Shown: one piece after another, positions 54,945 through 64,000 of the stretch
Numbering within the stretch: the stretch's first letter is position 1
How the letters are laid out: each line of letters begins with the position of its first letter
NCBI RefSeq assembly: GCF_003265705.1
Contig: NW_020313157.1
Coordinates: 1,952,773-2,016,772 of the forward strand
Direction of reading: 5' to 3'
Origin: Callorhinus ursinus
Lineage: Eukaryota > Chordata > Mammalia > Carnivora > Otariidae
DNA: 64,000 nt
Notes under the pieces: generated by a model
Database searches by the model: none
The model's input: only the letters and a program-made list of their open reading frames with translations
What the model was told of the DNA's origin: nothing
Translations under genes and position numbers: made by a program

Positions 54945-55128
54945 ATTTATCTGTCATTCATTGAGTGTCCACTACATACCAGGCACTGACCGAGCACTTT
55001 ACACGTGAGCTCACTTCATCATCACAGCAATGCTAAGAGGTGTAAGACTATAATCAGCCCCATTTTCCAGAAGTAGACACTTGAGACTTAAAGTTAAGGA
55101 GCTTGCCCAGGTCATGGGGATATTATGC
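54945..55128 (-). mobile_element. MIR SINE, antisense
   Basis: ATTGAGTGTCCACTACATAC, CAGGCACTGACCGAGCACTT, CCCCATTTTCCAGAAGTAGA and GAGCTTGCCCAGGTCATGGG follow MIR in reverse. Confidence 0.88.
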
Positions 55129-55129
55129 C

Positions 55130-55785
55130 ACACAGACCTGCCTGGAAACCTATATACACTCCCCCCAAACAGGCTGCCATGAATATCTGCTGTGTATGTC
55201 CAGCCCAGGTCACCGGGTCCCTGAAGGAACATGCCTAGAAGTCAGAGGGATCCCTGAGCATCTTCTGCCTAAAGCCCCAAATGTCACCATGGAGTATAGT
55301 GGCAAAGTTTCCTCCTGACTCTGACCTCAGACAACAATCCCTTCTCTTTTCCTTGACACTGAGACTCCTCTGTAGAGCCATCTGTGTACAACGAAGCAAA
55401 ATAGTACACCCCCAAGAGGAAAGAAAGAGATGTGACTCAGACTCAGTACAGTATCAATGCCTTTTGATGCCAAAGTGTGAGCGCACATGTGTGCTCTCTC
55501 TTGCTCTCCCCCCTCCCCCGTTTTACCGTAGCAGGGTTTGAGCATGAAGGAACCATCAGAAGGGGGGGGGCCTCCAAACCAACTCAGATTCTCTTGGGTA
55601 ACTATGTGCCAAGAAGAAATCAATGAGTAGTAAGCCTGCAAGGTAACCCATTACCCATGTCACTGAAACCCTTTGCAGATCTGTTGGTGCTGTTGGTGCA
55701 ACCAGGATCCAGGGAACGTGCTTGGCCCTCATGACCCCCCTTCCACTTTTTCATATGTGAGAGTGTTAGGAAAAAAACAGCATAG
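55130..55785. other. Unassigned sequence
   Basis: No gene or confident repeat is seen. A G run lies at 55562-55570. Confidence 0.35.
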
Positions 55786-55794
55786 AAGTTGTAA

Positions 55795-56010
55795 TGGCCA
55801 CAGGCTGGGAATCCAACAGGAGTGGGTTTGCACCCTGCCTGTGAGACCTTGGGCATACTATCCCTCCTACTTACCCCACCTTTCTCATCCGCACAACAGA
55901 ATTATAGCTCCTGTCTCCTCAGAAATGAGGAGCTAGGATGTGGAGGGCACTTATCCCAGTGCCCAGCACAAAGTGAGAGCTCAGCAAATGTCAGATGCTG
56001 TTGTCATTAT
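55795..56010 (+). mobile_element. MIR SINE, sense
   Basis: AGGCTGGGAATCCAACAGGA, CTGTGAGACCTTGGGCATAC, CATCCGCACAACAGAATTAT and GTGCCCAGCACAAAGTGAGA follow MIR from start to end. Confidence 0.82.
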
Positions 56011-56104
56011 CTTTACACAGCTGGTGGCAGCTCTGCACAGCTATTGGGAGGGGAGATATGCAAAGCCTAGGAGTAGCACATGAACTTTCGAATTTATAGT
56101 TTGG

Positions 56105-56220
56105 TATTAGACTGCGTGAAGAAGATGAGGCAGAGTTGGGGCCAAATCCTCACTGTATCCTTTTGGATCCTGGGCAAGTTATTTAAACCTCTCTGAGCCT
56201 CATGGAGGTCAGGGTCTAAT
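56105..56220 (+). mobile_element. MIR SINE fragment, sense
   Basis: TTGGGGCCAAATCCTCACTG, GGATCCTGGGCAAGTTATTT and AAACCTCTCTGAGCCTCATG give the first half. Antisense L2 follows (about 56225-56470). Confidence 0.82.
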
Positions 56221-56544
56221 GTGAGAGAAAGCTACTGAAGTAATCACACAAATAAATGTATAAATAGAAACTGAGATTCATGCTACTCTAAAGAAAAGCA
56301 GCATGATTCTGAGAAAGAAAAGTAACACAGCAAACTACAATGAAATGCAGAGAAGAAGGGCGGCAGAGTGGGAGGAGGCTTCTCTGAGGAAGTGAAGATG
56401 AGTAGGAGTCCATTAAGTAGTGGCATGTGCAAAGGCCCTGTGGTTACAGCAGCCAAGTGGTCTGAAGCATAGAGAGGGAAGTAGCAGGCAGACCCTACTG
56501 ACTTTAGGAATAAAGGTCCAAAGGGCAGAGGCTTCTAGTTATTT

Positions 56545-56622
56545 TGCTCCATTGATTTATCCCAGATACCTAGAACAATGCCAGTCACATAGATGGTACT
56601 CAAAAAATATTTACTTACAAAA
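56545..56622 (+). mobile_element. L2 LINE 3' end, sense
   Basis: TCCCAGATACCTAGAACAAT, GCCAGTCACATAGATGGTAC and TCAAAAAATATTTACTTACA form a short L2 terminus. Confidence 0.75.
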
Positions 56623-56624
56623 TG

Positions 56625-57670
56625 TGAGCTCATATAATTTATTATTACCAAGTCAGTCGCTTAGGATTGGATGTACCATGCACTGAGCCCTGGTCCTGGG
56701 TGGGCAATGCCAGAGAGAGAGTCCAGGGCTCTAGATTTTCAATAGTCATGAAAGGCTGCTGCCCCCAGGCAGTTATGTGGTGCATTTCCACATCATCTTT
56801 ACCTCAGTCTCCTACAAGCCCGAGACACACACACAAAAAAACACAGGTGTGCCATGGCAGGGCTTACAAAGTGAGAGGATTTCTTTGTGTGGTAATTTTC
56901 AGGGAAATTCTATGCTTAACAGCCCACACAGGAGAGATATTTATTTCCCAGCTGTTCATTATATTTCATTGAACAGCCCAATTTGTGGTAAAACATCCCA
57001 GACATACCTAATATAGTTCTTTGCCATCAGAAAACACATGTCATTTCTCTGCTCTCATTGACCCAGTTAGGAGAATGGGGTTCTGGAATGGTTTCAAGTA
57101 GAAGACTTTGAGACCCTAAATGGGAAGCCAGGGAAGATGGAAAAATGATGTGTCTAATTTTATCCTCCCTCAGAGTTGAAAAAAATGGAGGCTTCCTTCA
57201 CAGAATCTCAGGAAAATAGACTGCCCCCCACAACCCTGCAACTGAAACACTCTTAGGAACCTGATGTCAAGAGCCTATCTAGCCCAATATCCAGGCACTG
57301 GCCTCCATTACACATTCACTTCCCCTGGTTGCCATGTTGCCCCCACATTATGTCACCACCAGCCTCAACTGATTGGATTAAGGCTGATCCCAGACTCAGA
57401 GGGTCCATTGGCTGACTGGCCACCAATCAGACTCACTCTGCACAGAATGAGTAGAGGGAAGAGGCCCGAGCGGTATGCACATGAACTGAAAAGTCATGCA
57501 GCAAAGTGTGTGGCAGCTACTTTGGCCGGGCAGCCCCATTCCATGCCACACATAGAAGAGACGGAGCAGTGAGCAAAGCCAGATGGCCACCCGCTGCAGA
57601 GAAGAGGGGGAGGATAACACTGATGTACTGAGAGAAGCTGATGAAAGACCACAAAATCCAGGAAGAAAAG
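56625..57670. other. Mostly unassigned sequence
   Basis: No gene is seen. Bases 57330-57580 might be a diverged LTR (ACTGATTGGATTAAGGCTGA, TGGCCACCAATCAGACTCAC), but the match is weak. Three overlapping minus-strand frames at 57.4-57.8 kb have no domain. Confidence 0.3.
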
Positions 57671-57674
57671 GGCA

Positions 57675-57778
57675 CAGAGAGGGTAAGTAACAGGCCTAAG
57701 GTGACACAGCTTGTAATTGGCCAAGCCAGCATTTGAACCCAAGCCTAACTCTAAGCTCTGAGTTCCTCCAACTGCACA
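57675..57778 (-). mobile_element. MIR SINE fragment, antisense
   Basis: AGGCCTAAGGTGACACAGCT and AAGCCAGCATTTGAACCCAA form the antisense MIR 5' half. Confidence 0.82.
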
Positions 57779-57939
57779 CACTGCTCTCTGCAGGAGGGTG
57801 GCAGGGCAAAACTTCTTTGGGGATAAGACTGTTCAGAAAAAGAGGAGGGATTTTCAGAGTGAGGGGAGAAGCTCCTGAAAACAGAGACCAGCCAAGAGGC
57901 TCATGCTGAATCATCTTCTTTGTTGCTGATGGCTTGTTT

Positions 57940-58085
57940 TGTTTGGGGTTTAGCCTTTATTGAGTGCTTATATGTGCCTGGAAATTGGCCAAAGCTTCAT
58001 TCAACCCTACACAAGAGCTCTATATAGGAGTTATTATTAATCCACGTTACAGATGATAAAACTACTTCCTGGTGGGGCCAGACCA
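57940..58085 (-). mobile_element. MIR SINE fragment, antisense
   Basis: CCTTTATTGAGTGCTTATAT, GTGCCTGGAAATTGGCCAAA and CACGTTACAGATGATAAAAC follow the antisense MIR 3' half. Confidence 0.75.
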
Positions 58086-58089
58086 TAAG

Positions 58090-59220
58090 CCCAGGTCTTT
58101 GTGTCGCCAAAGACCACATGGCTTGGCTCTCTGATGAATGACTTCACCATGCCAAGCCCAGCAGTGGTCTAGAAAAGTATCTTGGGCAAGGCGATAGAAA
58201 GCAGGGACCCAAAGGACATTTCAGGAGATGAAGTGCCAGCTCACCCAGAGGACGATTGTGTGGGACAACCAGCATCACCCAATAGGCTAAAGAGGTGAAA
58301 CCTTCCATAATTCAAGAATGACAAGGTTTCTAATGAGCACTTCTGAGCCTGAGCATTTCCTGTCTTTTTCCTACCACCTTCCACCCATATCCCTTTTCAG
58401 GTTTTCTGAGCATTTCAAGGCCACTGCACCCTCTCTGATGTTTTGCCAACAGAAGCCAGCAATCAGATCGTTATCCCTTTACCTGCCAAATGTCTCCACT
58501 CAGTTGTCAGTTACTCAACTTCTATTGTCCCCTTGATGCAATTCATCAGTTGGAATTGTTACTTCTGTGGCAAAATCTGTCTTCCTTCATTCCCCATTAA
58601 TGTCTTATAAGGGCAAGGTACAATCCTGGCATCTCCAAGTGGGTCTTGCCCAGAGTAAGAATTCACTTTCAAAACCCTTTATATCAGCAAAAATCAATGT
58701 GATTGTTCAAGGGTCTTTTACTTGTATAGGGCAATAAAGATTCTTCAAGCTAAATGTTCTTTCTACTACTCACATTCCCTCCCAAAGCATACCTGCTTTT
58801 TCTTAAAGGAAAAAAAAAAAGAAAAAAAGAAAAACTGACCTGGAGGAAAGAGGGTTTGTTTGTTTGTTTTGCGCAGATGACAGAACTTCCCTTGTTTAAA
58901 AGCAACTTAGCATATAGTACTGGTCAGAGTGTTCCTCATTAAATAGTCCAGAAAAATTTAATGGAAATGGTCCAGATTAGCAGAGTTTAATGAAAACGTG
59001 CCACCCTGCAAGTGTGAACACTGAGTAACAGGATGCTGAGTTTAAGACAGGGTGACTGAGAGGATACTGCAGAAATTGAAGGATGGGTGCAGGGCAGAAC
59101 ATGGATATTATTTCTCTACTTCTGACTTTCTCCATGTCAAGAAATCCAGAATTCAAGGAAATGGAGGTTCACTGCTGTGGTAAAAACTGGAGATAGTTTA
59201 ATTAACTTCTTGTTCTGAAT
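58090..59220. other. Unassigned, repeat-poor stretch
   Basis: No gene is seen. An A-rich tract lies at 58806-58840. Bases 58560-58670 may be weak L2. Confidence 0.35.
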
Positions 59221-59224
59221 TCTT

Positions 59225-59400
59225 TCACCGATCCAACAAATACTGGTTGCCTACCAGTTATTAGACTCTATGATGGTCCCAGGGACAGCCATAAATAACA
59301 GACAAGATTCCCACCCTCAGGAGCTTACACTCAGTAGAGATACACCCAGCAAAGGGAAGGTTGTGATATGAGCACGTATAACACGGACACATGGAGCCAG
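59225..59400 (-). mobile_element. L2 LINE 3' end, antisense
   Basis: CCGATCCAACAAATACTGGT, TGATGGTCCCAGGGACAGCC and CCACCCTCAGGAGCTTACAC are the antisense L2 terminus. Confidence 0.82.
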
Positions 59401-59579
59401 GGGAGGAGAAGCCAGAGGGATGGGACCCTTCCTTCCATAAAATACCACGTCCTATTTGTTCTCAGTCCTAAATAGCTCTCAAATGAGTCCCCTTTGTGAT
59501 ACATCTCCTGCTGTCAATCTAGTCTGAACCACCATGTGATTCTACTTGTACTGTTAAAACAGCTTCCTGAAGACTTTCC

Positions 59580-59700
59580 TGGAATCCACTCTGGTTCTCT
59601 CCCACATCCTTACCACGTAGCTGCCAGAGTAACCCAGAGGGGTCTATGAAGTGCAAGTCTAACCACCCACTCCCCTGGGTAAAACCTACCAGAACAGAAG
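59580..59700 (+). mobile_element. L2 LINE interior fragment, sense
   Basis: ACGTAGCTGCCAGAGTAACC, AAGTGCAAGTCTAACCACCC and CACTCCCCTGGGTAAAACCT match the L2 interior. Confidence 0.65.
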
Positions 59701-59769
59701 AAAAAGATGAAGAGGGAGAGGAGGTGGAGGAGGAGAACAGGGTGTTGCTGTCCCCAGAGCTAACCAGCC

Positions 59770-60015
59770 CTGTGTTGCTGCAACCTTCCTAGCCTATGAT
59801 CTTAAGCACCTTCAACTTCACTTTTCCTCAGCTACAAATGAGGGTTAATCACAGCACAGGTTGAACTAAACAAAATTACCAATATTCAGCTTTTTTTGAC
59901 CCATAAGAATGGCAATTCCATATGGTTCAACCTAGTACCTCTATCATGGGGCAGCTGTGAAAGGAGATAAGGTTAGCAGAGCACCTGGAACACAGGAAAG
60001 CTCTATCAACAGTGG
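59770..60015 (+). mobile_element. MIR SINE, sense, diverged
   Basis: CCTATGATCTTAAGCACCTT, CCTCAGCTACAAATGAGGGT and, after an insertion, TGAAAGGAGATAAGGTTAGC with AGAGCACCTGGAACACAGGA read as a broken MIR. Confidence 0.5.
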
Positions 60016-60189
60016 GGTCTTCCTACCTCCTGATTCCTCCCACTGCTCAGTCCTTCTTGCTTTGCAAAAACTCCCTCTGGCATTTTGTGCAGCCAGGCTG
60101 CTAGCTCCATGGGCATTTGGCCATGAAACCCTGAAACATCTGTCGGGGCGGGGGGAACCAGGTACCCTCCTTCTCCCTGTGTTACAGCC

Positions 60190-60900
60190 CATCAGTGGAC
60201 CTATCTTTATTTCTGACCAGTTCTGCAGAGCTGATGTCTGCCTAGCACAGAGGAAAATTGTTTCTGCCACATCCTCCAATAAGAATGATTTTCTTCATGC
60301 TCCATTTGTCTACAACTGTCTTTCCGATCATTCTCGCTGTTAGCACATGGTCTACACGCTTGAAATTCAGCCAGAGGAACTGGGTGAAATTTATGATCCG
60401 CTGACTACTGAAGCTCTGAGCTATCAGATTTGAATATAAATGTTGGAATGAGGTCATCAGAAGCAACAGGTAGCAAGACAGCCAATTTGCAGATTTGCCA
60501 TGCCAGAAATCCATACGTTAATCTGCTACCAATTAAAAACATTGATCAACCAATGTTAATTAATAGAACACAGAAATTTTTCCAACCTTTTGAGATTATA
60601 ATTTTTGATGGAATTTCAAATACTTCAGTATTGCTGTTAACGTCAGCATTTTGCCAATAATGCTCTACTCAAACAGAACAATTCATTAGTGCTAAAACCG
60701 ATTTACTGGAATGGGCTGAAAATCACCTCGGTTTTCTCTATTAATGTATTACAAGATGAAATACTTCATGAGTCGCTGGTTGACACGCTTGACACTTCCT
60801 CTCATACTGCTTAGCTCACTCAAGGTGGAAAATCTCCATTCGGCAAATGAAATGCCAGGCAAAGGAGATACCAAAAAGTAAAAAAAATTCCAGGCCCTTA
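60190..60900. promoter_or_regulatory. Candidate conserved non-coding element
   Basis: About 700 bases without any repeat I recognise. The block is moderately AT-rich and keeps non-degraded CpG words (CCGATCATTCTCGCTG, TGAGTCGCTGGTTGACACGC). It has homeodomain-like cores, including GTTAATTAAT around 60555. Open frames of 76-90 codons have no domain. This is the strongest regulatory candidate in the window, on sequence texture only. Confidence 0.32.
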
Positions 60901-61237
60901 AAAATGGCTTACTGTCCTTCAAAATAGAGACCATCCCTATCTATACCTTCTAATGACCTTATCTCTTATGAGATAATCCTCAAGATAAAGGAAATCATCA
61001 AAACAAAATGCTTGAGATAGTACCTGACCGATAGTTACCATGAAATAAATGTTAGCCGTTACCTGAAGGAGGCATGAAGACCAGAGCGGTGGAGATCACA
61101 GACTGCAAGTCCCATGATGAAGTCAGAGCCATCTCTGTTAGATCTTAGTTTGAAGGACCTTAGGCTTAGAGCAGACCTCTCTAAGAATTAGTTTGCTTTC
61201 TCCCCCACCCCAAGTCTAAAATGGACATCATTATATT

Positions 61238-61615
61238 CATTTCCGAAGGCTGCCCTGACAAGTTATCACAGACTTGGTGGCTTACAACAATAGAAATACA
61301 CAACAGAAACACTTTTGCACAGTTGTGGAGGCCAGAGGTTCAAAATCAAGGCCTGCAGGCTCTATGGGAGGATCCTCCCCTGGCTCTTCCAGCTCCTGGT
61401 GGCTTATGGCTACATCACCATCATCTCTGTGTGTCATCTCCTCTTCTTATGAGGACACCAGTCATTAGACTTAGGGCCCACTCCAAACCTATGTGGATCT
61501 CACCTCAAAATCCTTAATTTTATTGGCAAAGACCCTATTTCCAAATAAGGTCACGTACCAGGGTTCCAGATAGACATGAATTGGAGGGAAGGGAGGCACT
61601 ATTTAAGCCTCTACA
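61238..61615 (-). mobile_element. MLT1-type LTR, antisense
   Basis: ATTTCCGAAGGCTGCCCTGA, GCACAGTTGTGGAGGCCAGA, CTTCTTATGAGGACACCAGT and CCCTATTTCCAAATAAGGTC follow the antisense MLT1 LTR. Confidence 0.88.
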
Positions 61616-61616
61616 G

Positions 61617-61725
61617 GGGGTAATGATAGCAGCACCTGATTTGTAGGATGGTTATGGGAATTAAATGAAAAAATTGCATATAAGGTCATTGGCCAGAAGC
61701 TGACACATAGTAGGTAAAAGGATCT
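61617..61725 (+). mobile_element. MIR SINE fragment, sense
   Basis: GGGTAATGATAGCAGCACCT, GGGAATTAAATGAAAAAATT and AGCTGACACATAGTAGGTAA give the 3' half of MIR. The LTR just before it probably split the element. Confidence 0.75.
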
Positions 61726-61984
61726 AGATATAAACACAAGTACTCTACATTTGTAGTTCCCCAAACCACTTAGTTTTAAAGAGCTTCACGTTCTCCTGGA
61801 AGCACAGCTGTCCTCCTTTCCCTGGGTTACCTGGTTTTTCTCTTCCCACTGCCATGCCCAGTCCGGGTTATTATCACATCAATCTCATCTGAACACCATG
61901 CAATTCTCCCCAGAGCCACCAGAGGGGGCTTTGCGACATGAAGATAAGATCCTGCGCTCAAAGCAGGCTTCCCTGGGGAACATC

Positions 61985-62035
61985 CATCATCCCCCTCCCC
62001 CACCTCCCCCCACTCCTCACCCCCACCCCTTGGCT
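61985..62035. repeat. C-rich low-complexity tract
   Basis: A run of CCCC(A/T) units. Proline/histidine-rich frames over it are artefacts. Confidence 0.85.
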
Positions 62036-62194
62036 TCCCAGAGCTCTCTTTGCCTCATGGCCTTACCCTGCCTCCAGCTCCAGCTCCACCTCCAGTCATG
62101 CTGAATGGCTTGCAGTTCCTTTAACATGTAGTGTCCCTTTGCAATGTTATTCTGGTTAGATAAAACACCCTTTCACACTCTCCTTCTGTGTCCC

Positions 62195-62498
62195 CATTAA
62201 GTCATGCTCTACATTCCAGTCTCAGGGAAGGCATCGCCTTCCCCAGGAAGCCTTCCTGGTTTGAGCTTCCAGGTCTGAGTTAAGCACCTTACTGTGTATT
62301 CCCTTGCTATCTCTATCAAAGCCCTTTTCTTTCTGCCACTCCCCTTCCCCCTTGATTACATGTCTATCTCCTTGGCCATAGGGAGAATTTAAGGTCAAGG
62401 ATGGTATCTTACTCACCAGTGTATCCCCAACACCAAACCTAGAGCCAGGCCCATTGTAGAAAATCCAAAAAACAAAGCAATCAATGAATGAATCCTCA
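62195..62498 (+). mobile_element. L2 LINE 3' region, sense
   Basis: CCAGGAAGCCTTCCTGGTTT, GGTCAAGGATGGTATCTTAC, TCACCAGTGTATCCCCAACA and TCAATGAATGAATCC give the classical L2 end, including its TGAA repeats. Confidence 0.92.
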
Positions 62499-62661
62499 TA
62501 GCTCTACCTACAAAAATTTTATAAATATGAGATTGAAATGATGCATGTCATGTAATTAAAGACCCCCTGATTTTTTTGGCACAGCCAGAAGAGTCCAAAC
62601 AACATTATTTTAAGGCCAGAACAATGGCCCAAGTCAAGGCACCATGATCTTGGAGTCAGAA

Positions 62662-62853
62662 TTTTTTTTTTTTTAGGATTTTATTTATTTACTGGGGAGA
62701 GACAGAGAACATAAGTGGGATGGGCAGAGGGAGAGGGAAAAGCAGGCTCCCAGCAGAGCAGGGAGCCCAATGCAGGGCTGGATCCCAGGATCCTGAGATC
62801 ATGACCTGAGCCGAAGGCTGATGCTTAACCAACTGAGCCACCCAGGTGCCCCC
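62662..62853 (-). mobile_element. CAN-SINE, antisense
   Basis: T run, AGGATTTTATTTATTTACTG, CAGGCTCCCAGCAGAGCAGG, CAGGATCCTGAGATCATGAC and CTGAGCCACCCAGGTGCCCC form a complete copy. The left flank (ATGATCTTGGAGTCAGA) looks like a MIR head, so the target may have been a MIR. Confidence 0.95.
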
Positions 62854-62854
62854 A

Positions 62855-63900
62855 GACCTTAATTTTCATGTTCAATTTCTTGAAAAGCTACATCCATGTA
62901 TGCGTACACCCATAAGAAACAAAGCCTGCTTATAGGAGTATGACAAAGTCCCATTAGGAAAATGTAGTTCTAACCAGCGGTGTGACCTCTGAATTATCAC
63001 TTAACCTCTTTGGACCTCAATAGCCTCAACTAACTGTGGATTAGTCTACAAGACTGACTCATGAGAATCTCATGCTGTTTCTTTGAAATTCAAATGCCTG
63101 TCTTTGAATTCATCCCCTGCCCCCACAAACACCCAACTAAATTTAATAAAACATATTCAGCCCCCTTGAAAGGAGATCCATTTGTCATGTGATTCCTGGC
63201 CAGGTAGAGCAAGGTCTCCAACCAATCCTGCTGCTAAATCATAATCTCCAGAATTTCACAGGAATAAAATATTGACTGCGTACCCAGAGCCATGGAGAGT
63301 TCCAATCTGGCCTCAGCCAAAAAACTCCTAGAAAAATTGAACATCGTACCTTCTCCAAACTCTCTTTTAAGTAAGAAAAACCCTAGAGACCCTAGTTCTT
63401 TTTGGTTTAGGCTAATGTAACTCAGTCAAAAATCTTTCAACTAAAAAAGATAATCTTTATCTCTGTAGTTTTATCTCTGTTCTCCAATACTACAATGTTG
63501 GCAAGAATTCTTTCTGAAGCACTAGTCCAGGTTGAGAGGCAAGTATTCTCTAAGGAACTCGGATGGGAGTATATGATGGAGAGGAGATTTTGTGGCTGAA
63601 ACAAGAACCAAACACCCCAGAATTACGAGCGCTGTGGAAGGCCCAAATACTACAACATTGTGAATCGTTACCGCCTTTCCACGGTGCTGCTCAGTTCTCA
63701 AGTGGTCTTATTATACGTTATCCCACTGATACAGTCAAACTTATATCTAACATGACATTCATTCTAGGAGGATAAATCATTCTGAATTTTTATCATCTAC
63801 CCATATTATTCAACCAATTTAAATACTATCAAATGGCGGTAATGGCCAAACTAATATCTTTAGCTCTGGCATTTATCCTGAGCTGCATAATAGTATTTCC
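62855..63900. other. Mostly unassigned sequence
   Basis: A weak sense MIR piece may lie at 62970-63050 (GCGGTGTGACCTCTGAATTA). The 70-codon frame at 63563-63775 has no recognised domain, start context or splice pattern that would make it a gene. Confidence 0.35.
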
Positions 63901-63904
63901 AGCT

Positions 63905-63995
63905 GCCAGCTTGACATCTCCACTTGAATACTTACTCAGATCCCACAAATCTAAACCCAACTCCTGATTTCAATCTCATCTTCTCCTCATTCCAT
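63905..63995 (+). mobile_element. L2 LINE interior fragment, sense
   Basis: CACTTGAATACTTACTCAGA and ACCCAACTCCTGATTTCAAT resemble the L2 interior. It probably continues past the window end. Confidence 0.6.
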
Positions 63996-64000
63996 CAAAT

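Noticed and set aside
63563..63775. 70-codon open frame near the right end
   Set aside because: It looks slightly less repetitive than others, but I recognise no family and see no supporting exon structure.

Overview
This window looks like gene-poor nuclear DNA from a carnivoran mammal. It is either intergenic or deep intronic. The best species clue is the CAN-SINE family: ten tRNA-derived SINEs with head, B box, CT-rich body and A-rich tail. Their body (CTCCCTGCTC..GGAGTCTGCTTCTCCC type) differs from the dog-specific SINEC_Cf form and from the cat form as I know them. I therefore infer a non-canid caniform (bear, seal, mustelid or panda group). This rests on recalled consensus sequences, not on a database search.

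I found no protein-coding gene, rRNA or tRNA gene, CpG island or CRISPR array. The open reading frames are short (longest 205 codons), lie mostly on repeats, and show no recognisable domain. The one exception is a short decayed piece of LINE-1 ORF2 near 35.1-35.3 kb.

Region by region. 0-9 kb: a long L1 3' UTR with a young SINE inside it (3.3 kb), a MIR split by two nested opposite-strand SINEs (5.1-5.5 kb), a MER20-like DNA transposon (6.2 kb), and several old ERVL/MaLR LTRs. 9-20 kb: MLT1-type LTRs, L2 and MIR relics, two L1 ends, and the longest L2 copy (16.7-17.4 kb). 20-31 kb: hAT-type MER5 relics, an inverted (probably twin-primed) L1, a MIR cluster, a compound microsatellite, and an MLT1-type LTR carrying a SINE. 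31-46 kb: L2 and MIR relics, an L1 ORF2 fragment, a CCAT-rich array, an L1 3' end and a SINE. 46-54 kb: an L2 broken by an LTR that carries a recent 61-bp tandem duplication, another L1 end, two SINEs, and an MLT1-type LTR followed by what looks like its internal region. 54-64 kb: mostly MIR and L2 relics, one MLT1 LTR, one SINE and several repeat-free stretches.

The repeat-free, low-CpG, TAAT-rich stretches (about 17.6-18.1, 36.5-36.7, 39.8-40.1, 54.6-54.9 and 60.2-60.9 kb) are the best places to look for conserved regulatory DNA. Only a cross-species alignment can test that. Nothing here reads as a new multi-gene system. The value of the window lies in its insertion history (nested elements with readable target-site duplications) and in the possible enhancers. 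Repeat boundaries are judged by eye and may be off by 10-40 bases. Family names below the level of SINE, MIR, L2, L1, LTR or hAT are provisional.
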